Shown: in pieces, positions 1 to 5,566 of the stretch
Position numbering within the stretch: the stretch's first letter is position 1
Layout of the letters: the number at the start of each line of letters is the position of its first letter
Source: Actinomycetota bacterium
GTDB lineage: Bacteria; Actinomycetota; Humimicrobiia; Humimicrobiales; Humimicrobiaceae
Length of the DNA stretch: 5,930 bases
Assembly (NCBI GenBank): GCA_028718045.1
Contig: JAQUMQ010000099.1
Coordinates: 1 to 5,930 of the forward strand
Direction: 5' to 3'
Program-made: the position numbers and the translations under genes
Notes under the pieces: generated by a model
Told to the model about the DNA's origin: nothing
Databases searched by the model: none
What the model saw: the letters and a program-made list of their open reading frames with translations, nothing else

Positions 1-1
1 G

Positions 2-295
2 ATAGCATGCATGTTTTTTTCGTCGTTGATTGCTGCAACAATAATCAGCTTTACGGGCGTCATCGGTTTTATAGGGCTTGTGGCTCCCCACATTACAAGA
101 CTTATCGTAGGGAATGATTACAGATATCTGATGCCTCTTTCAGGCTTGACGGGTGCGATACTTTTGCTTACTGCCGATACTTTTGCAAGGACAGTTTTTC
201 AGCCATCCGAACTTCCGCTCAGCATAATGACATCTTTTATCGGCATACCTTTTTTTGTTTACATACTTATTACTAGGAAAAGGAATTATTTCTGA
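2..295 (+). CDS. FecCD/BtuC-type ABC transporter permease, C-terminal part (5' end outside window)
   Basis: This is the C-terminal ~98 residues of an inner-membrane permease of the BtuC/FecCD family, which imports vitamin B12, ferric siderophores or heme with a binding protein and an ATPase. The frame is open from base 2, so the ATG at 11 is an internal Met and not the start. Visible family hallmarks are the GFIGLVAPHITRLIVGNDYR segment (the usual GFVGLxxPHxxRLLVGxDHR), a hydrophobic helix around LTGAILLLTADTFART, and the closing ELPLSIMTSFIGIPFFVYIL segment (usual ELPVGxxTAxxGxPFFxYLL). Full family members have about 330 residues, so roughly 230 lie upstream. The stop TGA at 293-295 is followed after one base by the ATPase start, so the two are surely co-translated. 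The substrate cannot be told from this fragment; the B12 genes downstream make a corrinoid the leading guess, with iron siderophore or heme as alternatives. Confidence 0.93.
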   Translation: MACMFFSSLIAATIISFTGVIGFIGLVAPHITRLIVGNDYRYLMPLSGLTGAILLLTADTFARTVFQPSELPLSIMTSFIGIPFFVYILITRKRNYF

Positions 296-296
296 G

Positions 297-1061
297 ATGC
301 ATCTCGAAGTAAACAATTTGAATTATAGTTACGATAGCTATTCCTTTTTGGATAAAATAAGTTTTTCCCTGGACAAAGGTATAATACTGAGCATAGTGGG
401 CCCTAACGGTTCGGGAAAGACAACAATTTTGAAATGCATCAGCAAAGTGCTCAGGTTAAAAAAAGGTACGGTAAGTTTTGACGGTAAAAGCATAAAAAAT
501 TTATCTTTAAAAGAGATATCAAAATATGTAAGCTTTGTTCCTCAAAATTTTTCCCCTGTATTTGCAACCACCGTTTTCGAAATGGTGTTGTTGGGAAGAA
601 AACCTTACGTAAAGTGGTTTGTAACCGGTAAGGACGAGGAAATCGTAAAAAACATTCTTGACATAATGGGACTGGGTAATTTATCGCTAAGATTTTTTAA
701 TGAGCTTAGCGGTGGGGAAAAACAAAAAGTACTTATTGCCAAAGCACTTGCTCAGGAGCCCGAAGTCATTTTGTTGGATGAACCGACAAGCAATCTTGAT
801 CTTAAACATCAATTCAAAATAATGAATCTTATAAAAAAAATAATAAAACAAAAAAATATATCGGCAGTTATGGCAATTCATGATTTGAACCTTGCGTTAA
901 GATTTTCGGACAAGATAATAATGCTGAAAGACGGAATGATTCATGCTTACGGAGATATAGACAAAATATTAAACGAAGAAAATATTAAGAAAGTTTTTGG
1001 CATAGATACCGTAATTTATAAGCACGATGGAATGCCTTATATTATTCCGGTAGAAAACTGA
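297..1061 (+). CDS. ABC transporter ATP-binding protein, BtuD/FecE family
   Basis: Cytoplasmic ATPase of a BtuCD/FecCDE-type importer, 254 residues, normal for the family. All nucleotide-binding motifs are intact: Walker A GPNGSGKTT (35-43), Q-loop Gln83 in FVPQ, signature LSGGE (137-141), Walker B VILLDEP (157-163), D-loop SNLD (165-168) and switch His195 in IHD. The region GRKPYVKWFVTGKDEE (100-115) matches the usual GRxPhxxxxxxxxxED stretch of siderophore/B12 ATPases. I chose the ATG at 297, one base after the permease stop. The frame stays open upstream to a TTG at 255, but that start would lie inside the permease gene and add 14 unrelated residues. A purine-rich AAAAGGA at 278-284 lies 12 nt upstream, a slightly long spacing. 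It must pair with the upstream permease; a binding protein is not seen. Family assignment is firm, while substrate (corrinoid, heme or siderophore) is inference from the cobalamin neighbours. Confidence 0.95.
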   Translation: MHLEVNNLNYSYDSYSFLDKISFSLDKGIILSIVGPNGSGKTTILKCISKVLRLKKGTVSFDGKSIKNLSLKEISKYVSFVPQNFSPVFATTVFEMVLLGRKPYVKWFVTGKDEEIVKNILDIMGLGNLSLRFFNELSGGEKQKVLIAKALAQEPEVILLDEPTSNLDLKHQFKIMNLIKKIIKQKNISAVMAIHDLNLALRFSDKIIMLKDGMIHAYGDIDKILNEENIKKVFGIDTVIYKHDGMPYIIPVEN

Positions 1062-1105
1062 AGGCAAAAATATAAATCTTAAATGCTTTCTTAAATTGAA
1101 GACAC

Positions 1106-1144
1106 GGATAAACATATTAAAAGCCCTGGATAAACGCATTGAAA
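1106..1144 (+). repeat. Two phased imperfect direct repeats before cbiE-cbiL
   Basis: Two 17-nt copies, GGATAAACATATTAAAA at 1106-1122 and GGATAAACGCATTGAAA at 1128-1144, agree at 14 of 17 positions and start 22 nt apart, about two helical turns. The second copy covers the TTG start at 1139 and the weak TGGA upstream of it. They sit in the only sizeable non-coding gap of the window (1062-1138, 77 nt). This could be an operator or activator site for the cobalamin operon, or just a small tandem duplication. A shorter pair, TCTTAAAT at 1077-1084 and 1089-1096, lies just upstream. I see no convincing promoter, no terminator hairpin and no room for a cobalamin riboswitch in the gap. Confidence 0.4.
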
Positions 1145-2485
1145 ATTATGAACAAAAATATCGATAATCTAACGATCGTCGGGACAGGCCCTTCGGGCAT
1201 GGAATATGTCTGTCCGCTGGCTTACGATGAGATTAAATCGGCAGATATTATCGCCGGAGCCAACAAGATAGTTGACAGATTTGCTTTTTTGAACAAGCAG
1301 GTTATCATATATGATCTGAATTTCGAAAGCTGGATAAGTAAAATAAAACAGAAAATAAAAAACAAAAAAGTAGTAATTGTCGTCTCCGGAGATCCGGGAT
1401 TTTACAGCATTTCAAAAAAAATAATAAAATATTTTGAACCTGACATTCCAAAAACGATACCCGGAATAAGTTCCATACAGCTTGCCTGCGCGCTGTCAGG
1501 CAAAAGCTGGAATAACTTGAAAACTTACAGCCTTCACGGAAGAAAAACCGAGATTTTCGAGATATTAAAGAGCGGAGAAGAATTTTGCGTATTGATCGAC
1601 CGTGATTTTGACGGCAAAAATTTATACAAACATCTGGCTGATTTGAATCAGTTGGAAAGGGTGGTTAACATTTTTTCCGATCTGGGTTCTCCTGAGAGCA
1701 AATATTTAAAAATCCACGCAAAAGAGATTACAAGCAAAGCCGTATCTTCCAATTCGGTTCTTTTGTTTGAGAGGTTTGATCCCGGCAAAAAGAAATTTTT
1801 CGGAATAGGTGTGGGCATAGGCGGTTTTGAAATGCTTACCGTAAAAGCAATAAATATACTTAAAAATGTAGACAAGATTTATGCACCGAAATCAAAGATA
1901 AGTTCTTATAGCATGGCATATGGATCGATCAAAGATTTTCTGGAAAACGGCGCGGAAATAGTTGAACTTGAATTTAAAATGGGCAGAAACAAGACTAGCA
2001 GGTCATACTACTACAAAAAACTTTCCGAAAACATAGCAACCGAAATTGAGAAAGGCTTTAAAGTGGCCTTTATTACTATCGGCGATCCTTTGATATACAG
2101 CACCTACAATTATCTTTTAAAAAATTTAAAAAAGAAAATCGGTGCGGATATGATTGAAACTATTCCCGGAATCAGTTCATATACATTTGCGATGTCTTGC
2201 AAAAATGAAACGATAATTGAAGAAAATGAAAAGCTAGCCGTTCTTCCATGCAGCAAGGATATGGATTATTACTCAATGTTCTTACAGCGTTTCGACACCA
2301 TAGTGTTTATGAAAATAGGGAAAAATTTAAAAAAAGTAATTGAACTGATTGAGAAATCAGGAAGAAAAGACGAAGCTTTATTTTTTAAAAATATGGGAAG
2401 TCCTGACGAGATAATGGGAATTTCCCTGGATGAAATCGATATAGACGAAAACGGATATTTTTCCGTAATCGTCGTGAGGAGGTAG
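1139..2485 (+). CDS. cbiE-cbiL: CbiE-CbiL fusion: cobalt-precorrin-7 C5-methyltransferase / cobalt-precorrin-2 C20-methyltransferase
   Basis: A 448-residue protein with two complete SAM-dependent tetrapyrrole methylase domains. Residues ~11-212 are CbiE: IVGTGPSGMEY (13-23), VSGDPGFYS (82-90), IPGISSIQLACA (107-118) and the CbiE-typical SLHGR (131-135). Residues ~219-448 are CbiL: GIGVG (222-226), APKS (249-252), LEFKMGRNK (277-285), TIGDPLIYSTYNYL (313-326), IPGISSY (342-348), KLAVLP (365-370) and MKIGKN (391-396). CbiL adds the C20 methyl early in the pathway and CbiE the C5 methyl late. The linker is only a few residues (PGKKK, 214-218), with no trace of CbiT, the decarboxylating C15-methyltransferase that is commonly fused to or follows CbiE. 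The CbiL first loop reads GVGIGGFE where GVGPGDPE is usual. The start is TTG 1139 (weak TGGA 8 nt upstream) or ATG 1148 (no clear Shine-Dalgarno); both precede the domain. An in-frame stop at 1118-1120 excludes a longer N-terminus. It heads the cbi run: cbiF begins 2 nt after the stop. Confidence 0.93.
   Translation: MKIMNKNIDNLTIVGTGPSGMEYVCPLAYDEIKSADIIAGANKIVDRFAFLNKQVIIYDLNFESWISKIKQKIKNKKVVIVVSGDPGFYSISKKIIKYFEPDIPKTIPGISSIQLACALSGKSWNNLKTYSLHGRKTEIFEILKSGEEFCVLIDRDFDGKNLYKHLADLNQLERVVNIFSDLGSPESKYLKIHAKEITSKAVSSNSVLLFERFDPGKKKFFGIGVGIGGFEMLTVKAINILKNVDKIYAPKSKISSYSMAYGSIKDFLENGAEIVELEFKMGRNKTSRSYYYKKLSENIATEIEKGFKVAFITIGDPLIYSTYNYLLKNLKKKIGADMIETIPGISSYTFAMSCKNETIIEENEKLAVLPCSKDMDYYSMFLQRFDTIVFMKIGKNLKKVIELIEKSGRKDEALFFKNMGSPDEIMGISLDEIDIDENGYFSVIVVRR
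2476..2483 (+). promoter_or_regulatory. Strong ribosome binding site fixing the TTG start of cbiF
   Basis: GAGGAGGT is an almost perfect match to the anti-Shine-Dalgarno sequence. It lies inside the last codons of cbiE-cbiL, running into the TAG stop, and is 5 nt from the TTG at 2488. This supports TTG as the true cbiF start and suggests that cbiF is translated strongly and coupled to the gene before it. Confidence 0.85.
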
Positions 2486-2487
2486 AT

Positions 2488-3246
2488 TTGCCAGTAAGTT
2501 TTATCGGAGCCGGACCAGGCGATCCCGAATTATTGACCCTTAAAGCTTTCAAGAAGATAAGTGAAGCAGATGTGATAGTATATGCAGGCTCGCTTATAAA
2601 TCCTGAAATATTAAAATATTCTAAAGCTGATGCCAAATTATTTGACAGTAAGGACATGATACTGGAAGACATCGTCGATATCATGGTAAGAAAAACAAAA
2701 GAAGGCAAGAAAGTAGTCAGGCTTCAAACCGGAGATATATCGATTTACAGCTCCATTGCCGAGCAGATCGAAGAAGTCGTTAAAGCCGGTGTCGAAATTG
2801 AGATCATACCGGGAGTCAGCTCTTACCAAGCTGCTGCAGCCAGATTAAAAAGGGAATACATGATACCGGAAAAAACGCAAACTTTGATACTTACGAGGAT
2901 GGCAGGCAAAACCTTCGTCCCCGATTTGGAAAATTTAAAAAGCCTGGCAAAACATAACAGCAGCCTGGTATTGTTTTTAAGCATGGGGCTTTTTTATGAA
3001 GCCATGCAAGAGTTAAAAACCGTTTTGCCTTCCGAAACACCGGTCGCTGTCGTTCATAAGGTAACATGGCCGGACGAAATCATAGTTTCAGGCACAATCT
3101 CTGATATATGCATGAAGATAAAAAAGTTTCCTTGCGTATATAAAACATCACTTATTCTGATAGGAAATTTTTTGAAATCCGAAGGGCACAGATCGAGACT
3201 TTATGATAAGCATTTTTCTCATGGTTATCGGAAGGAAGTCAGATAA
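2488..3246 (+). CDS. cbiF: CbiF, cobalt-precorrin-4 C11-methyltransferase
   Basis: Cytoplasmic SAM-dependent methylase that adds the C11 methyl to cobalt-precorrin-4; 252 residues, normal for CbiF/CobM. Family marks are FIGAGPGDPELLTLKA (5-20), VIVYAGSLINPE (29-40, the YAGSL signature of this C11 subgroup), RLQTGDISIYSSIAEQ (78-93), IIPGVSSYQAAAARL (106-120), QTLILTRMAGKTFVP (131-145), LFLSMG (162-167), AVVHKVTWPDEIIVSGT (187-203) and the closing SRLYDKHFSHGYR (236-248). The only small deviation is GDIS where GDPS or GDP is usual (residues 82-85), which alone need not harm function. The start is TTG, justified by the strong ribosome binding site 5 nt upstream and by the family N-terminus. The stop TAA shares its last base with the ATG of cbiG (TAATG), a sign of translational coupling. 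Confidence 0.96.
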   Translation: MPVSFIGAGPGDPELLTLKAFKKISEADVIVYAGSLINPEILKYSKADAKLFDSKDMILEDIVDIMVRKTKEGKKVVRLQTGDISIYSSIAEQIEEVVKAGVEIEIIPGVSSYQAAAARLKREYMIPEKTQTLILTRMAGKTFVPDLENLKSLAKHNSSLVLFLSMGLFYEAMQELKTVLPSETPVAVVHKVTWPDEIIVSGTISDICMKIKKFPCVYKTSLILIGNFLKSEGHRSRLYDKHFSHGYRKEVR

Positions 3247-4046
3247 TGCTGGCAATTTTGACATTTACAAATCAGGGTGCAAAAGTGGCAAAGTTTGTTG
3301 CAAATTTTTTTGGTTCCAAGCTTTATTATTTTGGAAACGAAGCTCTCGAAGATGATGACGGCATGTTTTTTGTAAAGAATAGTTCTTCGGATAGGATAAC
3401 GGATTATTTCAAAGAAATATATATGCAAAGCTCGGGGATAGTTTTTATTTCCGCGTGCGGTATTGCGGTAAGGCTTATAGCTCCGCTGCTAATTGATAAG
3501 ACCAGGGACAAACCTGTTGTTGTTATTGATGATGGAGCAAGATATGTCATTTCTTTGTTATCAGGACATGAAGGCGGAGCAAATAAACTAGCCGATGAAA
3601 TTTCATGCAGTTTGAAAATAGAAAGCATAATTACCACAGGCAGCGAATCAGCCAAGAATCTTATTTTAGGTTTGGGAATGAGGAAAGGTGTCAGCGAAAA
3701 GGAGATCGAAGAAGCCGTGAACTGGGTTCTCGATAAACACTCGTTGTCAATCAATAATATAAGGATGATTGCGACTGCAGATGTTAAATCTAAAGAAAAA
3801 GGTTTGCTGTCTTTTGCTTATAAAAAAGAACTGCCTATAAGGTTTATGGAAATTGATAAATTAAAGCAAGCCGAAAGGGCAGTAAAGTATTCTTTGATGG
3901 TAAAACAAAAAATAGGAGCGGGAAGCGTATGCGAAGCATCGGCCATACTTGCAGGAACAAGGACGGAATTGACGGTACCCAAAATCATTTACCGGAAAAA
4001 AATCACGGTAGCTGTCGCAAGGGAAAAATATTTGTGGGAGGTTTAG
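3246..4046 (+). CDS. cbiG: CbiG, cobalt-precorrin-5A hydrolase, short form apparently lacking the middle domain
   Basis: CbiG opens the ring-A delta-lactone of cobalt-precorrin-5A and releases the C2 fragment as acetaldehyde, giving cobalt-precorrin-5B. The N-terminal domain is clear at ~60-120 (GIVFISACGIAVRLIAPLL at 64-82, VVVIDDGARYVISLLSGHEGG at 91-111, ANKLADEI at 112-119), as is the C-terminal domain at ~139-260 (LILGLGMRKGVSEKEIEEAV at 139-158, GAGSVCEASAIL at 224-235, then ITVAVARE). Typical CbiG proteins have about 330-350 residues; this has 266. The shortage falls between IITTGSES (128-135) and the C-domain, where the family carries a middle domain of some 75-90 residues. The frame is unbroken across this join (~3636-3660). 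ATG 3246 follows AAGGA at 3232-3236 with 9 nt spacing and overlaps the cbiF stop. The last five or six residues (KYLWEV) are read beyond a five-A run, and cbiH coding starts in the -1 frame there. Confidence 0.92.
   Translation: MLAILTFTNQGAKVAKFVANFFGSKLYYFGNEALEDDDGMFFVKNSSSDRITDYFKEIYMQSSGIVFISACGIAVRLIAPLLIDKTRDKPVVVIDDGARYVISLLSGHEGGANKLADEISCSLKIESIITTGSESAKNLILGLGMRKGVSEKEIEEAVNWVLDKHSLSINNIRMIATADVKSKEKGLLSFAYKKELPIRFMEIDKLKQAERAVKYSLMVKQKIGAGSVCEASAILAGTRTELTVPKIIYRKKITVAVAREKYLWEV
4020..4046 (+). other. cbiG/cbiH -1 frame junction with A5 tract
   Basis: CbiG homology ends at VAVARE and CbiH homology begins at KIFVGGLGPG in the -1 frame. The change falls on GGGAAAAATAT (4021-4031), which holds a five-A run at 4024-4028. 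A -1 slip here, or one more A in the run, would read through as VAVAREKIFVGGLGPG, a seamless CbiG-CbiH fusion. In the frame as given, CbiG stops at TAG 4044-4046 after KYLWEV. Possible explanations are a base lost in a homopolymer (sequencing or real), ribosomal or transcriptional slippage, or plain coupled genes with a separate start. Confidence 0.6.
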
Positions 4047-4744
4047 GTCCCGGCTGTGAAGATTATATGGTTTTGAGGCTGGCAAGTGCATTGAAGGAGT
4101 GTAATGTTATTGTCGGATATAAAAAATATATTAGCCTTCTCAACAAAAAACTCTTAGAATCAAAAATGATAAAATCTTTTGCCATGGGACAGGAAATCGA
4201 AAGAGCTAACTTTGCGGTAAATGAAGCATTAAAAGGTAGCAAAGTAATGGTGGTAAGTAGCGGAGATCCTGTTGTGTATGGAATGGCGGGACTGGTTCTC
4301 GACAAAGCTTTAAAACACGATATAGAAATAGAAATCATTCCTGGCATTACTGCTGCTCTTGGCGCATCGGCGCTTCTCGGCTCACCTTTGACTTGTGATT
4401 TTGCGGTAATAAGCTTAAGCGATTTGTTGGTGCCGTGGGAGCAGATAACATATCGTTTGGAAAATATGCTTAAAGCTGATGTTGTAGTGGCATTGTATAA
4501 TCCGTCCAGCACAAAAAGACAAAAAAAATTTTTGCGAGCGGTAGAAATTATCGAAAAATACAGACACAGCAAGATACCTTTAGGCGTGGTCAGGAATGCT
4601 TACAGGGAAGGCCAGGAAGTTAAAATAATGAGCTTACATGAATTGAAGCATCTCAGACCTGACATGAATACCGTGATTCTTATAGGTAATTCCCAGACAA
4701 AAATCGTTAAGAATAAGATGATAAATCCAAGAGGATATAAATGA
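4034..4744 (+). CDS. cbiH: CbiH, cobalt-factor III / precorrin-3B C17-methyltransferase (ring contraction); start uncertain
   Basis: CbiH methylates C17 and drives contraction of the macrocycle to the corrin size. From the GTG at 4034 it has 236 residues. Seen are GLGPG near the N-terminus, VIVGYKKYI, a GQEIERANFAVNEAL stretch, VVSSGDPVVYGMAG, IIPGITAALGASALLGSPL, DFAVISLSDLLVPWE, VVALYNPSSTKR, GVVRNAYREGQEV, TVILIGNSQT and the typical end PRGY; these identify CbiH/CobJ securely. Homology starts a few codons before 4034 (KIFVGGLGPG, from about 4025), so the GTG would clip the first beta strand, although AAGGGA at 4019-4024 sits 9 nt upstream of it. The only upstream standard start in frame is ATG 3929 (AGGAG at 3914-3918, 10 nt spacing), which would overlap cbiG by 118 nt and add about 30 unrelated residues. 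The third choice is fusion to cbiG by a -1 shift. The gene ends in ATGA shared with cbiJ. Confidence 0.92.
   Translation: MGGLGPGCEDYMVLRLASALKECNVIVGYKKYISLLNKKLLESKMIKSFAMGQEIERANFAVNEALKGSKVMVVSSGDPVVYGMAGLVLDKALKHDIEIEIIPGITAALGASALLGSPLTCDFAVISLSDLLVPWEQITYRLENMLKADVVVALYNPSSTKRQKKFLRAVEIIEKYRHSKIPLGVVRNAYREGQEVKIMSLHELKHLRPDMNTVILIGNSQTKIVKNKMINPRGYK
4730..4735 (+). promoter_or_regulatory. Ribosome binding site of cbiJ
   Basis: AGAGGA within the last codons of cbiH stands 5 nt before the ATG at 4741. It supports the start that overlaps the cbiH stop by ATGA and implies coupled translation. Confidence 0.7.
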
Positions 4745-5544
4745 TACTTGTTTTTTCCGGAACAAAAGAAGGAAATGCGGTTATAGAAAAGCTTGTATTG
4801 CAAGGCGAAGATGTTTTTGCAAGCTTTTCAACGGATTTTGGACTGGAAACCATCGGAGATTTATCGAAGCATAAAGATGATAAATGTGGCAGAATAATCA
4901 CAAACAACAAAAAAGTCGGCTTGACAGAGATATCGGAATTGATCGAAAAATATAATATCGACATCATAATCGATGCGACTCATCCTTTTGCGGTAAATAT
5001 TTCAAAAAATGCGATGCAGGCAGCTGCAACGAAAGGCGTAAAATACATAAGATTCGAAAGGCAAGAATGCCCTTTTTGCAAGAAAAGAAATATTTATTAT
5101 TCGGCTGATTTTAAAGAATCAGCCGAACTTATCGAAAATTTTTACGGAAATGTCCTGCTTACCATAGGCGTAAATAAATTAAAGGAGTATGGCAATATAA
5201 TCAGTGACAAAAATAAGGAAGTATACGTAAAAATACTGCCGACGGCTGAAAGCATCGAAAAAGCATTGAAGTGTGGTGTGAACATAAAACAAATCATAGC
5301 GTTTTACGGTTTCTGGAGTAAAGATCTTTTGAAAGCTTTCATTAACGAAAAATTGATTAAAACGATAGTTTCAAAGCAAAGCGGTTTTTCTGGTGGGGAA
5401 GATGAAAAAATCATTGCTGCATCCGAAACGGGCTGTAATCTCATAATAGTAAAACGACCTGACATAAAATATGATAATATTTGTTGCGATTTAAGCAAAT
5501 TATTAAAAATGATAAGGCATTCCGGAAAGATTGCGCAGGAATGA
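4741..5544 (+). CDS. cbiJ: CbiJ, cobalt-precorrin-6A reductase
   Basis: Reduces the C18-C19 double bond of cobalt-precorrin-6A to give cobalt-precorrin-6B, using a nicotinamide cofactor. The protein has 267 residues, close to the family's ~250-260. Seen are the N-terminal ILVFSGTKEGNAV (2-14, usual ILxLGGTxEAxxL), IIIDATHPFAVNISKNA (75-91, with the DATHPFA signature), KYIRFERQ (101-108), VLLTIGVNKL (138-147), VKILPTAESIEKAL (163-176), and the C-terminal TIVSKQSGFSGGEDEKIIAASETG (208-231, usual TKxSGxxGGxxxKxxAA) followed by VKRP (237-240). One usual motif, GPFS before the C-terminal lobe, reads YGFWSKDLL here (189-197). The ATG overlaps the cbiH stop by four bases. A perfect 11-bp inverted repeat lies within the gene at 5100-5127. 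The stop TGA is followed after 22 nt by cobQ. Confidence 0.95.
   Translation: MILVFSGTKEGNAVIEKLVLQGEDVFASFSTDFGLETIGDLSKHKDDKCGRIITNNKKVGLTEISELIEKYNIDIIIDATHPFAVNISKNAMQAAATKGVKYIRFERQECPFCKKRNIYYSADFKESAELIENFYGNVLLTIGVNKLKEYGNIISDKNKEVYVKILPTAESIEKALKCGVNIKQIIAFYGFWSKDLLKAFINEKLIKTIVSKQSGFSGGEDEKIIAASETGCNLIIVKRPDIKYDNICCDLSKLLKMIRHSGKIAQE
5100..5127 (+). repeat. Perfect inverted repeat (11-bp stem, 6-nt loop) inside cbiJ
   Basis: TTCGGCTGATT at 5100-5110 and AATCAGCCGAA at 5117-5127 are exact reverse complements around TTAAAG. In mRNA this would form a stable hairpin across codons for SADFKESAE. No T-run follows at once on either strand, so it is not a standard terminator. It could be chance from the similar SAD/SAE codons, or a pause or RNA-processing element. 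Confidence 0.5.
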
Positions 5545-5554
5545 TAAACAAGAT

Positions 5555-5559
5555 AAGGT
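5555..5559 (+). promoter_or_regulatory. Ribosome binding site of cobQ
   Basis: AAGGT lies 7 nt before the ATG at 5567, favouring that start (MEKMAK) over the in-frame ATG at 5576 (MAK), whose only purine stretch, GGAAAAG, lies too close. Confidence 0.5.
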
Positions 5560-5566
5560 TAAAATC

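Noticed and set aside
255..296. N-terminal extension of the ATPase from a TTG at 255
   Set aside because: It lies within the permease coding end and its 14 residues are not like the family; ATG 297 directly after the permease stop fits the family N-terminus.
1062..1138. Possible promoter, terminator or cobalamin riboswitch in the gap before cbiE-cbiL
   Set aside because: Only weak -35/-10-like words with poor spacing, no stem followed by T residues, and the gap is far too short for a cobalamin riboswitch with its B12 box.
1479..1508. Inverted repeat TTGCCTG/CAGGCAA inside the CbiE part
   Set aside because: Only 7 bp with an 8-nt loop in coding sequence and no following T-run; expected by chance in a window of this size.
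4063..4572. Long minus-strand open frame (169 codons) opposite cbiH
   Set aside because: It is antisense to a firmly identified gene, its translation resembles no family I know, and such shadows are common in this base composition.
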